The notes: a model not told the origin generated them from the letters alone. A DNA stretch of 64,000 bases from Meconema thalassinum (GCA_946902985.2 OX336395.1:290651065-290715064); one strand, 5' to 3'; counted from the stretch's first letter, positions 44,460-55,061 are shown. Made by a program: numbers and translations.

Positions 44460-44695
44460 GTCGTTATAGGCGTGTTGCTATTTATTACCGTAGAAAATTT
44501 CAGGGTGATATCGATAACAGTTGCGGAGATATATGTAGAATTCCAGTGAAACATTTCGCGCGGCAGCCATGTTGGATTGGTGAAACGTATTAAAGTTTGA
44601 AAGGCACGATCGAGGTCAGACGAGGTAGAAGTAAGTTCTTATGGAGTGTCATTGAAATCGCTTCGGCCGTTTAGATTTGATTAGGGACACGCGAG
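44460..44695 (-). mobile_element. B-family fragment (B6)
   Basis: Reverse strand shows CCAACATGGCTGCC, the line AAACGGCCGAAGCGATTTCA and ACCCTGAAATTTTC phrases. Both ends are truncated; about one and a half units. Confidence 0.75.
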
Positions 44696-44699
44696 ATCA

Positions 44700-45580
44700 G
44701 GGTTTGGCTCCCCTCTCTTAAAAACGTATTCGTCTTTTTAAGTAATGGGATGAATAATTTCATTGTTTATTACAAATTAAAATGAATAATTGTGTTTAGT
44801 ATTTGCATTAAATGAAAAATGGACTAATAGAATAACACATACTGTAGGCTATCATAAAAGACTTCTTACGAACAAAAACATACTTTTCTCGCCTTAAGCT
44901 TGCCAAAGTATCAATAGTGTTTACCTTAATACTTCATTGCAATTAAAACTCATAAAAATAATCTTTGCAGGAGAGAGTTTTTTAATTACATGAATTTTCT
45001 ATCACCGTCAAAAAATATTAGTAATACGTGTATAATGTTCCTATTTGAAACTGAAAATCAAAATACCATATAAAATGTTACTAAGAGCATTATAAATATT
45101 CCAAATGATATTGAGATTTAATATCTCAATAAAATGTCGAGATTTAGTGCTTAATATTTGTACATATTCAGGGGTGCCAAAGTTTATATTTCAGTTTTAT
45201 AGTGACGCAAAATCAAATTATGATTTTAGAACGAAAAATTAAAAAAGACACTGGCTTCACCGGCGCGGCGCCCTTAGCCGTGCCAGCGTCCCAAGGGGCC
45301 GCATGTGTCGTATGGGTTTCGCGCCGGTCCTGATTAGGGAGAGACACACACGAACAAAACGTGATCTGATAAGTCCTTTTCTTTTTCATCCACTTAAGAT
45401 TCACCAGTCCGTCCTACCCCGTAGCTTGATACTCCCTATATTTAACTACTGTGTTGTTGTATTTGTAGATGCTAGAGCTCGAGTCAGCCGGGAAGGCGGT
45501 GCGCAGAACACAACGCTGCCATTACGTCATGCCTCACTTTCATCCCACCAATCACAGTCAGTCTGTCTTGAGAATCTGAG
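44700..45580. other. Unassigned, AT-rich then mixed
   Basis: 44700-45230 is AT-rich with no signal. 45230-45580 is richer in GC with short overlapping readings lacking recognised motifs. Confidence 0.3.
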
Positions 45581-46191
45581 CTACAGTCCAGCCGCTGAGT
45601 GTCCAGCTCTGACGTTTGGCGACGGTGGGAGAAGAGGGGTGGAGAGAACAATATAGCCAACCTATGGCAGTGAGAAGAAGTTAATAGAAGCTTGAAACTT
45701 TCCATCAGTGTAATTCTTCTCTAGCATCTTGGCTATGTAACGTGGAAGTCCCACACCCTATTTGCAATTTTATGCATCATTTTGTTATTCCGACATTTTG
45801 CGGTTACAAAATCTAAATTCTTCGATCGCAGTGGAATTCCGCCCATGTTGGCGAAGTCGCCTACTGGCATGAAGAATGTTGTCACCTGTACCAATTAGCG
45901 GCTTTCCCGGTAAGCCGGTCTTTAAATTTAGCTCGATGTTGCAAGGGCTCTCTTCTGTTGCTCTTTGTGCTAGTACAGGTTTGCTGTTTTATTGTGCACA
46001 CTTACCGGTTAACTGTGTATACTTATATTACTTTAGTAATATGGTCAGCGGTTCGTCAGAATTCGTTTAAAAACATGTGAAATATTTTATGTAGTCCACG
46101 CTGTTTAATAGTTCACGGTACACAACTGGCAACGCTGTCACCCTCCCTCATGAGAAATGTCAGAGCCGGACACTCGACGGCTGGACTGTAG
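45581..46191. repeat. Inverted repeat pair (37 bp arms) around 0.5 kb
   Basis: CTACAGTCCAGCCGCTGAGT at 45581 continues as GTCCAGCTCTGACGTTT. The reverse complement of 46155-46191 matches 33 of 37 positions. Possibly element ends or a duplicated, inverted promoter region of the transposase-like ORF that starts at 46262. Confidence 0.55.
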
Positions 46192-46261
46192 TGTGTTGTG
46201 AAGTGATTATATCGCAATATTTAAAGATCCAGTGGAAGCGATTGTGTACATTTTGAGTGCT

Positions 46262-46540
46262 ATGGAAGCAGCGGGAAGTAAACGACAGGTTGTGCATAGG
46301 CAAGCCCGAGAAATAGTTTACAAATTGCACAGATACTTTAAAAGTGTAAAGCAGCCTGAAAGAGACGGGCTCGATGAGCTAAGCGACGGTGTTACCACAC
46401 CGCTGAAACTCACGGCCGCAGCTTGCGGTGTGAGGACTCGGACAATACAGAGAATTGTGAGGCAAAATTTTGTCTTACAGCCAAAGAGACCTTGTCTTTC
46501 CGCTCGCCAGGAAAGAATCCTCGCCGCCAGAAACCAATAA
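46262..46540 (+). pseudogene. N-terminal HTH part of a DDE transposase-like protein
   Basis: MEAAGSKRQVVHRQAREIVY, KLHRYFKSVKQ and TAAACGVRTRTIQRI: the KRQVVHxQAREI(I/V)YK opening and the T(A/S)xATGVxxxTxxRI helix-turn-helix are, from memory, the start of a family of insect transposon proteins with a Tc1/IS630-like DDE domain. The reading stops at 92 residues and no DDE domain follows, so it is truncated. ATG 46262 is preferred because the frame upstream has no other ATG. Confidence 0.6.
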
Positions 46541-46837
46541 CACACCTAGAATGGCTAACAATTAATCTCTCATTCTCCATTCACTATTACGCCGCCTTTA
46601 ACCTGGTGGACCTGTTGCAACAGTGGGCAAGTATCTCTGTCTCTCTTTGCGCAAATCCCAGAAAGCCGGCCGTCTTCCCGGCTAACGCGAGCTATAGCGG
46701 AGAACAAAACAAGAAGTTTCAGAGAACTTGAAATTCCTGCATTAGGTTTATTTTCTCCTTACAATTTCCCTCACACGTGTCTCCTTTTATGATCAATTTT
46801 CCTGGTTAAAAGTAGAACAACAAAGGAACCTGCACAT
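46541..46837. other. Unassigned
   Basis: A second reading (46423-46731) overlaps but shows no motif. Confidence 0.3.
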
Positions 46838-47223
46838 ATGTACCCTCATCTCAACGAAAGTACACCTCACTATCTCCCTTGTACTTTTCGTTTTCTTTCT
46901 TCCTTTTATGATCGTCACATGCGATCTGGATGTAAAATTGCAATCCCTCTACATCATTCATCTGCGTTCAGTAACTCTTTCCTCGTGTCGGGAACTAGAA
47001 TTTGGAATAACTGTCCTCGTGACGTTAGAAATTGAACATCCCTAACAACTTTCAAATGTGCATGTAAAGATTTCCTCTTGAATTCGTAAGCCAACTGGAA
47101 CAATTTGTGTATGAATGTGTGAGTGAATTACCATAGTAAGATTTTGTTAAAAATGTATGTCATTTAAATTGTATAGCTTTGTTAATATCACGCAGTCGCC
47201 AATTTAATTTAATTTAATTTAAT
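46838..47223 (+). pseudogene. LINE theta, extreme C-terminus and tail
   Basis: IAIPLHHSSAFSNSFLVSGT followed by RIWNNCPRDVRN and, after a stop, TFKCACKDFL: the common LINE ending with a (S/T)F(L/F)xxxxRxWNxLPxxxR phrase. The tail is (TTTAA)n at 47201-47223. Only the last 80 residues are present. Confidence 0.75.
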
Positions 47224-47259
47224 TCTAGTATTTAAGTTTGGTAGGTTAAGAATATCATA

Positions 47260-48039
47260 TGTGAATATTCACCTCCACAGTTGTCTTATCCCTCCACCAT
47301 TCAGTTCCTTCTTTCTATACTTTTTTCTCTTTTACTCCTCTTTTCTCTATGCTTTCTTTCACCGTATCTATCCACCTCTTTCTGGGCCTTCCTCGTCGTC
47401 TTCTTCCTGTTATTTTCTCCATAAATATTCTTTTTGGTACTCTTCCATTCTCATCAAATGTCCGTACCACTTCAGCTTACTCTTGTCTTGCAGTTTTGGG
47501 AACCCAGTTCTCTCCCTAATGTCCACATTTCTGATTTTATCCCCAATTATTCCTCTAAGGAACTTTATCTTGGCTGCTTGGATTCGGCTTTCATCACGTT
47601 TTGTTGTGGACCAAGTACCTGCTGCATATGTCAAAATTGGTGAGTAATACATTGCGAATAGAACTTTCTTGCAATTCCCTGGGACTTCCTGGTTCCATAC
47701 TAAACCTCTCACACACTGGTAAAACCCATTAGCTTGTTGGATTCTCTTTCCAATTTCTTCATTTATTGTACCATCTTCTGTGAGTATGCTCCCCAAATAC
47801 TTAAAGCTTTACACCATTTCCAATGGATTTCCATTGACTTCAATATTCTGTCTTCCTTCTCTCTTGTTTCTTGTCATCACTACAGTCTTACTCTTCTCCA
47901 CACTTATTTTCATTCCATATTTCTCTATCTCTTGTTTGCATGCAGTGACTTGTTCTTGCACTTCTATTTCATTTTCTTCCCGTATTACTATGTCGTCTGC
48001 AAAGAGTAAGGCCTTAGTCTCCTTGCTTCCCATCCTTCG
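47260..48039 (-). pseudogene. LINE iota, reverse transcriptase fragment with one in-frame stop
   Basis: Minus strand: ALLFADDIVI (FADD catalytic motif), KYGMKISVEKSKTVVMTRNK and GNPLEMV, a TAA stop, then SFKYLGSILTEDGTINEEIG, YYSPILTYAAGTWSTTKRDE and KLKWYGHLMRMEEYQKEYLW. The single TAA between MV and SFKYLGS is in frame, one substitution from AAA (lysine). 5'-truncated just before the FADD motif. Relatively young compared with the other LINEs here. Confidence 0.87.
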
Positions 48040-48135
48040 TTACGTTGCATTGTGTGTGGTTAAGTGTAAGAGAGGACCTAGAGCCCTTACTTCGCCACAA
48101 TAAAGGCACCAATAAATAAATAAATAAATAAAATA
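48040..48135 (+). mobile_element. Retroposon 3' end with (AAAT)n tail
   Basis: GTGTAAGAGAGGACCTAGAG and CTTCGCCACAATAAAGGCAC, then (AAAT)n at 48108-48131. It is a known-looking insect retroposon terminus (from memory) that abuts LINE iota in opposite orientation. Confidence 0.6.
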
Positions 48136-48321
48136 CTAGGGGATCCGTGCGAGAAATCTCGTATTTCAGCATCTTTCTGGCAGGGACTATCGTTTTGTCC
48201 CTAGAATGGTAGTGCTCGTCTCCGGGATGAAAACAGGATACACTTCTGCTTCCCCCACTCCTCCCTTTAATCGAATCCCCACAAGTGTTTGGCAGTCCTA
48301 AAATACAAAGCATATTAGTCA

Positions 48322-48945
48322 AAGAAAAGTTTGGTGCTTTTCAGTCGGTCAACACGAATGTACCCAAAAAGAGCTGGGTTATGCTCTAATTCTGAAATAA
48401 ATTAAATGAGATTAATAAATACACTAGGGTGTGCTTTATTCTGCAATAAACCTAGGCCGGTATGCGCGGCAGTATTAAAGGTGCCGGGACGTCTTCAATA
48501 GACCGGGCAGCGCTTAGTACGAATGGCTTTTTAGTCCACGCGTGGCGATGACAGTTCCACGGTCTTTAATAGTTGTAGATCTTCCTGTATTCAATACCAT
48601 ACATTCTTATCTAGATTTGGCAACGTCACACAAATACACATTGCACTGAACTCAGACAGCACATAGGAACAAAGGGGGGAGAAAGGAAAAACCAGTTTCG
48701 TCCAGTTAACACCCGGGTTCAGTCGACCACAACTGGTACTAGAGTGAATACGAAACTGCTCGAAGTTCCAGCCAGGAAGACAACCGGATATCACCCTGTA
48801 TTGTTACAGTATAACCATAGTTGATTTTTACAACCATATAATCACCCCAAACAGACAAATTTATTTCAGGATTAGGGCATAACCCAGCTCTATTTGGGTA
48901 CATTCGTGTTGACCGACTGAAAAGCACCAAACTTTTGTTTACTTA
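48322..48945. mobile_element. Inverted-repeat element, family G
   Basis: The arms are about 75-80 bp: TTTGGTGCTTTTCAGTCGGT, CAACACGAATGTACCC and GAGCTGGGTTATGC at 48329-48390 reappear reversed at 48866-48935. The interior of about 470 bp is non-coding. Fragments lie at 17355 and near 55340-55360. Confidence 0.75.
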
Positions 48946-49160
48946 GGCAACACTGACAAATTGCTTCAAACCCCACAATATTAGTCAAAATAAAAAATAA
49001 ATAAAAATTACTCCAAATCCATAACCCCCCCCCCCCCCAAATAAAAAACCAATCAAAATTTGTCAAAAAGAAAGCTAAAAAAAACGTAAAATCTAAAAAA
49101 CACAAAAATTAGCCTAATATTTGTCGAAATCCAAAAATAAAACAATCTCAATTAATATAA
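48946..49160. other. A-rich sequence with poly-C run
   Basis: Low-complexity AATAAAAA DNA with C14-C15 near 49025. Confidence 0.4.
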
Positions 49161-49164
49161 CAGC

Positions 49165-49405
49165 TTAGGCTTTCACGGCCGGCGTTCATAATTAAATACA
49201 AGTTTTTCGGGCTTGTAGGCCGTGGTCCAGACAGGATATCTCCCGACGTTTCACCGGAAACTGCGTCCGGCATTATCAAGGGTTCCGCTTCTTTCCTTGG
49301 TCAGCAGTGGAATGAGGAAGAGGCTTGAAATAATGGGTCCGGTGAAACGTCGGGAGATATCCTGTCTGGACCACGGCCTACAAGCCCGAAAAACTCGTAT
49401 TTGAT
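49165..49405. mobile_element. Foldback element, family F
   Basis: Arms 49195-49258 and 49338-49401 match over 64 bp with one mismatch (TTCGGGCTTGTAGGCCGTGG and GGATATCTCCCGACGTTTCA in the left arm). Preceded by GGCTTTCACGGCCGGCG, shared with loci at 17522 and 60099. The loop is about 79 bp. Non-coding. Confidence 0.85.
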
Positions 49406-49499
49406 TAATCTCAATTAAGTTAGTCAACATTTGTGAAAACCGGCTCAAACATTCCAAAAAAAAAAAAACTAAATAAAAATTAAGTCAAATTCGAAAAAA

Positions 49500-49975
49500 C
49501 AAAAACCGGCATGCGTTGCATTGCCAATCAAAGAAAGTGTTGGCGTTGTAATTTTGTTTCTTGAAGTGCTTTTGGATACACAATATGTTTTTCAATTTCA
49601 GTTAAGTGCCTCTAGTCTAAACTATCGTAAAATGGTTTAACTAATTTAGAAACATTCGTGGGAGCGTGCACAACAACTCACCAATGTTTCATCGCAATCC
49701 GATGAATGGCATATGAACGCATACGGAATTTCGTTTAAACGATTCGTGCGCTGTCACTCATTTGTTGAATCACCTCGCTGTGAAATGGATTTACTAAGGT
49801 AGAAACCTTCATGTAAGTGAACACAACAACTCATCAAAGTTTCATCGCAATCGATGAATGGTATATGAACGCATACGGGATTTTGATGAAACGCTTCACG
49901 CGTCGTCACTTATTTGTTGCATCTACTCGTGCGCTACATATTGTAAAATGGATTTACTAAGTCGAAAACCTTCCT
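49500..49975 (-). mobile_element. Non-autonomous element family H, copy 1
   Basis: Reverse strand ends ...TTGCAACGCATGCCGGTT. Contains two tandem units 153 bp apart (CAACAACTCACCAATGTTTC at 49671, CAACAACTCATCAAAGTTTC at 49824). Homologous to 58490-58762, which ends in CTAG. Confidence 0.65.
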
Positions 49976-50095
49976 TGTCGAAGGCATACTAACGGATTTT
50001 TAACGCTCTTAAAAATCTGACTACTTCGGCCGGGTTTGAACCCGCGATCTTGGGCATAGAAGCTCAGCATGCTACAAACTACGCCACCGAAGCTT
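49976..50095 (-). mobile_element. SINE-1 5' fragment
   Basis: Reverse strand tRNA-like head (GCTTCGGTGGCGTAGTTTGT, GGGTTTGAACCC palindrome at box B) and the first part of the body. Confidence 0.78.
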
Positions 50096-50796
50096 TCATT
50101 GAGAGATTATTATTATTATTGTTGTTGTTTGTTGTATGTCTACGGGCACTCTTGCTGTGTCTGCTGACCTTGCTGTTTGAATCTCTCCTCTCCCACTAAT
50201 AAGAGGCGCTGGTTGATTTAGATCGTAAAATGCTTGTCAAATGAGAGAGAAATGCTTCCCCATCGCTTTGCGAATTTCTTTATTCCATAATAAATCATTT
50301 TGATTGTCCGGGTTGGGCCCATTAGTGTTGACGAACATTTTATGTGATATTTGTCCTTTCTAGGCGTTATGTCAGTTGTATAAGTGAGTTGTCTTGTTCC
50401 GAATGTGTTTTGATAATCGTGTGTCTAATTACTGCTTTCACGGCCTATCTCTCGCAGCTGATAAACCTGACGTTCTGCTGCATTTCGTGGGCTTTGAGGA
50501 GTGTTCTCACTTAAAGGTTGAGGCCAAGCTTGCGATTTTGTTGCGCGTCAGAGACGCCCGGTTTGGGTTTCTCCCATTGGCGAAATTTCTCACTGGCCAA
50601 GCTAGAGCGGCTGTCCATGGCCTCCTATTTTAAATGTCACTGAGTGTCATATGAGGTATTCGAGGAGGCCATGGTGGAATGCAATGTACTTTTGCCTCGC
50701 AACTATCCTTTTATGTAATGGGGATGGCTACGTAATTGCATGAGGGAGCCATGGCAAAAACAAGAAGTTTTTCTTTACGTTAACACACTGTAAAAA
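50096..50796. other. Unassigned, one weak coding candidate
   Basis: A plus-strand reading 50394-50633 includes EAKLAILLRVRDARFGFLPL and FLTGQARAAVHGLLF, which has a retrotransposon Gag-like flavour (LxGxAxxAVxGL) but is too short to be sure. The rest shows nothing. Confidence 0.25.
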
Positions 50797-51541
50797 CAAG
50801 TAGTTCCGTGAAGAACTATGTTGCCTGTTTTCATATATCCTACTTATGTTTATAGCCTCTATCAACGTACATATTTTGAGTTTGATTGCTGGAATATATT
50901 CCTAGATATTGAGAACCGTCTAAATATTTCGGATTGTCGCCATGCTGCATTTTAATATATATATGCCATAGATTATTAGATGGGGACTATTGTGTATGTT
51001 CATTATTCAAACGTTGACTTCGATCGGATGATTAGGACACAAGAAATAAAAACTTAATTTTAAAGTTTCGCACAGCCGCCATCTTCAGTTATGGAAACAA
51101 TTGAACTAAATTAGATGTCAGTGCATTGCAATTTGTTTAATCATTTGCTGTACCAAGTTTCACTGCGTTCGGATGATTAAAAGTCTATTTAAATGTTTCA
51201 ACTTCGCTTGGCCGCCATGTTCGTTTTGTACTTAATAGGTTTCTCATAGTCACATAGATGGACTTCTACTAGTGCCCTTTATCACCGTACAAAATTTCAG
51301 GGTAATATCGATAAAGGTTTCGGAGATATAGAATGCCCGTGAAATATTTCACACAGCCGCCATGTTGGATTGGTGAGATGTAATAAACGTTGAAGGGCAC
51401 TGTCGGGGTAGGACAATACTATGACCTTACCGGGTTTCATTGAAATCGCTCCAGCCGTTTAGATTTTATTAGGGGCACACACACACACACGGACAAAAGA
51501 TGATCTCCTAAGCCTTTTTTTTTCATAAATGAAAATAGGCT
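50797..51541 (-). mobile_element. Modular element B5 (deleted, full ends)
   Basis: Inverted: starts CAAGTAGTTCCGTGAAGAAC and ends AAAATAGGCT. Reverse anchors (GCCGCCAT or variants) lie near 50935, 51078, 51220 and 51358. Reads as a short B copy of about four to five units, with (CA)n near the end. Confidence 0.87.
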
Positions 51542-51779
51542 AAAAACTGGAGATAAACTGATATCAAGCCTACAAAATATTACAAAGAAATTACCAAAAT
51601 TTGGTACACCAATATTATTTTTTAAATTGGCCAAATTCACCTACTGGGTAAATCCAAGCCTATACAACATACGTGGGCAGTTTAGTTCCTCTCTGTCCGC
51701 TACGTTCTGAGAAAAGTGTACCTAAAGAGATTAAAACCTTCCCAAACATTATATTTCAGGTTAAATTTAAAATCTCTAC
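51542..51779. other. Unassigned
   Basis: No feature recognised. Confidence 0.3.
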
Positions 51780-51965
51780 TTAGTTCAGTGAAAAAGTCGG
51801 GGGAAAAATGAGGTCCGTGCGCTTTTCAAGCTTACGCTGGTCAAACAGTTACAAATATCAATATACTATGAGTGTAAGAATTGTTCAGCTTGAACAGTTC
51901 TACAAAAAAGTCCGGGGAGCATATCTCTATCTTCAATAAATCGCCCACTATAGCCTAATTGTTTT
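51780..51965 (+). repeat. Dispersed repeat C, partial copy 3
   Basis: TCAGTGAAAAAGTCG, TCCGTGCGCTTTTCAAGC, ACTATGAGTGTAAGAATTG and CATATCTCTATCTTCAAT correspond to 6249-6420 of repeat C copy 1. Confidence 0.75.
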
Positions 51966-52032
51966 TACGTTTTCATTTCTTCCAACAATCTCCATTCAGT
52001 TACTGAGGCGACAGTTTACGAGCTAGCTAGAG

Positions 52033-52140
52033 GCGAACCTATCACCCCACCTACAGCCTTGTTAGCGGGCGAGCCTATCACCCCACCTACAGCCTTGTTA
52101 GCGGGCGAGCCTATCACCCCAGATACAGCCAGCAGCAAAC
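52033..52140. repeat. 36 bp tandem repeat, about 2.9 copies
   Basis: GCGAACCTATCACCCCACCT at 52033, repeated at 52069 and 52105 with small changes; exact 36 bp spacing. Confidence 0.9.
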
Positions 52141-52396
52141 TGTTGAGTCGTGTTGAGTTAAGACTTCAGTGAAGAGTGGTTGTGTTTGAAGTTTCCCTGG
52201 AAGTGCAACTCGGCGTTTCTTAATTTCGCCTGTGAACTTTTCGTTCCACAAAATACGCAGTCAAGTTAAGATTGGACGGAAGGGGGATTTGCGTTTCATG
52301 CACCTCACCATTCTTAAATTACGTCTGACAAGAATACGTTGCAAATGCATCTCCATGATAATATAATTAATAGTCAAGTCAGTGATTTAACCCATC

Positions 52397-52495
52397 ATGC
52401 CGAGACGTAAATCGGATATAGGTCGTAGTTCATTGGCATCGAAACAAAAGCGCTTATCACGTAATGCATTCATAACTGTTCCCGGGCGAAGCTAG
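52397..52495 (+). pseudogene. Helitron-like N-terminal peptide joined to a Helitron-type 3' end
   Basis: The 32-codon reading MPRRKSDIGRSSLASKQKRL, SRNAFITV resembles the conserved start of Helitron replication/helicase proteins (MPRRKSxIGRxT-type, from memory). It then runs directly into CCCGGGCGAAGCTAGT, resembling a Helitron 3' end with CTAG before a host T. This suggests a non-autonomous Helitron that keeps the 5' region of the gene and the element end only. Confidence 0.45.
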
Positions 52496-52936
52496 TTTTG
52501 TATAAACTGGGTATTTGAATCATACCATTATTCTCTCCCTGGGTTGAGGAGATATCACTAAATGAATTTGTGAAGTTTCAATGCTTTGAAATTAATGATA
52601 CAGGAGTAAGATAGCCTCAAAGTGTATTGTCATATTGTGCTTAGTTCCATGGCGAATTCTACAAGGTGTCCTTAAGCTTAGCTGTGCTGTTGCGACACCG
52701 AAACTCACCATTCTTAATTCGCCCTTTGTTGTTGTTTTTTTTCGTTCACAATTGACAAGAGAGTAGAGCGTCGATAAACCCGATTACTTGTGGCCAGACC
52801 CTGTGCGGATGATCTTAATGTCAGGATTTTCGAAAAGAAGGTCATTTAAGTTCATTACAAGAAGAAATATGCTAAAACCGTTAATAACTCACTTTAGTGG
52901 TTAAATAATTGGAGCAGATAAATACAATAATAATAG
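52496..52936. other. Unassigned
   Basis: No gene signal. Confidence 0.3.
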
Positions 52937-53373
52937 TTGGTTTGTTCCTCAGTTTAGGGGCTGCGACAACGCGGTCATGTAGCCCCGTGTACTTTGGGTG
53001 TGCGTAGAATCTGTCTGATAACCGGTGTTAATTGTGATGGCTGTATTAGTGTGTGAATCTGTTTTTTAATTCAAGGAAGGACTGCAACTTTGGATTTATC
53101 AAATAGTTCCTACTTTTGCCGCCAAACGCCACCGTCAACAACTACTAGGCCTAGTTCAGAACTAGACTACTAGACGCCACCGCAGTCGGCTCTTGGCAAC
53201 GAACGTAGGGACCTAAGAGCGTTGTTTACATTCCTAACATATGCAATTTAGCTTCACACAGGTGTACTTAGTGGAAGGTTCTTTAACATGCCATAAATGT
53301 ATGACATGGGACCGCCGGCTTTACTTCCCCTCCGAAGGAAGGAATACTGAGGGATTTTTAACGATCTTGAACA
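52937..53373 (-). mobile_element. SINE-1, head missing
   Basis: Reverse strand carries the 3' stem-loop (GGGGCTACATGACCGCGTTG), the long body, and stops before the tRNA-like head at about 53373. Confidence 0.82.
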
Positions 53374-53633
53374 ACAATAATATCGTATGGCCTCGGGTGC
53401 TGGGTGCATGTCGAATGTGGAGCGCTATGAAAGTCAAGGAGGTTAAATATCTCAAGCTCCTTGACACTAGTAGAGAGGTTCTTTAACGTGCCAACAACAT
53501 GTGACATGCGTGCCGAGATTTTTGTTGCCTTTGAAAAATCACTTACCATGCCGAACCTGCAAGCTTGGGGTTAGTAATCCGACACGATAACCACTCACCC
53601 ACCGTAGCAAGCTAGCAGATAAATAAAACCATT
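53374..53633. repeat. Possible old retroposon
   Basis: GTTCTTTAACGTGCCAACAA and ACCACTCACCCACCGTAGC look like a common insect retroposon with a reverse tRNA-like segment, but there is no second copy in the window. Confidence 0.3.
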
Positions 53634-53642
53634 AATTAATAA

Positions 53643-53989
53643 GAACTGCCTCCGTGGCTTCGGCGGCAGCACGCCGGCCTCTAACCGCTGGGTCCGGGGT
53701 TCAAATCCCGGTCACTCCATTTGAGTTTCGTGTTCGACAAAGCGGAGGCAGACAGGTTTTTCACCGGGTACTCCGGTTTTCCCTGTCACAGTTTCATTCC
53801 AGCAACACACTCCACTATCATTTCATTTTATCTGTCATTCATTTAATCATTGCCCCAAGGGAGTGCGACAGACTTCGGCAGCCGACACAGTTCATATTTT
53901 CGCCGCAAGATGGGGGCTTCATTTATTCCTTTCCTGACCCGGTTGGTAGACTGAAAGCAGGCTGTGGATGTTTATTTTCAATTAATATG
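53643..53989 (+). mobile_element. SINE-2, full-length copy
   Basis: tRNA-like head with GTGGCTTCGGCGGCAGCACG and box B GGTTCAAATCC, then GAGTGCGACAGACTTCGGCA, GCAAGATGGGGGCTTCATTT and 3' end GCAGGCTGTGGATGTTTATT. AATTAATAA is repeated at 53634-53642 and 53990-53998. About 347 bp. 3' fragments occur at 23138 and 29136. Confidence 0.87.
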
Positions 53990-53998
53990 AATTAATAA

Positions 53999-54304
53999 TG
54001 TACTTTAATGGAAGAATATACAATACATGCATATGTAATGTACAATATGTACATGTTTACAGAATACTATACAGTTTATACATTGTCAGAACTTAAAAAA
54101 AAAACTGTTATTAATTTTTGAACTGCAGTAGTTGTTCGCTTTTTTTTTTTTTGCGGGCATATCTATGATTCAAAGCGGCAAGAAGACACCGCCGAGCCTG
54201 TCGCTTCTGTTTCACTAATATGTACCCTATGTATTCACTTCAACTTTTTCCACCGGAATTGAATCCGGATTATCGACGCTCTGCTGTATAACTTCTGTCC
54301 AACA
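53999..54304. other. AT-rich spacer
   Basis: Poly-A and poly-T runs; no gene. Confidence 0.35.
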
Positions 54305-54317
54305 CAAGTAGCGCGCG

Positions 54318-54806
54318 GCGGCTTCGGTGGCGTATTGGTTGCATGTTGAGGTTCTATGCCCAAGATCGCGGGTTTTAACCCGGCCGAAATCGTCGGATTT
54401 TTTAAGAGCGTTTAAAAATCCCTCAGTATGCCTTCCTTCGGAGGGGTATTAAAGCCGGCGGTCCCATATTATAGATTTATGGCATGTAAAAGAACCTACC
54501 ACTAACTCCACTTGTGGAAGCTAAAATTTGTAGGTTAGTTTGATAACGCTATGTTAGTTCTAACGTTCGCCGCCATATGCTGGCTACGATGGCATCTAGT
54601 AGCCAAGTCCGCATCTAGGTGTCGTTGACGGTAGCATTTGGTAGCAAAAGTAGGATCTACTTGAAATTGATCGTCTGCAGTCCTTACCTGAATTACAGAT
54701 AACACACACTAATGCACCGGTTATCAGACAGATTCCACGCACACCCAAAGTACACGGGGCTACATGACCGCGTTGTCGCAACCCCTAAACTAAGGAACCA
54801 GCCAAC
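54318..54806 (+). mobile_element. SINE-1 copy with 13 bp target duplication
   Basis: Head GCGGCTTCGGTGGCGTATTG, box B changed to GGTTTTAACCC, diverged body as at 15310, 3' stem-loop and short tail. CAAGTAGCGYGCG occurs at 54305-54317 and 54807-54819, one mismatch. Confidence 0.88.
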
Positions 54807-54932
54807 CAAGTAGCGTGCGCAATATTGCTTGACTTGTGAGCAGACTGCACTCCGTCATCGCAGTCATAAGCAACAATGTACCGTTGGCTCAGCGGCACTC
54901 GTATCTTGAATGGCTTATACCAGCCAGCACAG

Positions 54933-55061
54933 GATCCAGTTGTTGCAGTGGAGGCTACTGGCGAGTCTGAAGGTTGTCTTGTCAGGCAGACTGTTCACGT
55001 CTCTGGTCGAGTGCGAACTCCAGTGGGAACACCAACAAATACAAGCATGTCTTTTGACGGG
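54933..55061 (+). CDS. Candidate host exon (unidentified protein)
   Basis: An open 43-codon block between a possible acceptor (CAGCACAG at 54925-54932) and a consensus donor GTAAGT (55062-55067). It reads DPVVAVEATGESEGCLVRQT then VHVSGRVRTPVGTPTNTSMS and FDG, phase 0, with varied codons and a soluble-protein composition quite unlike the neighbouring repeats. The open frame extends upstream to 54876. I do not recognise the protein; SGRVRTPVGTPTNTS suggests a Ser/Thr/Pro-rich linker. It may be chance. Confidence 0.3.
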
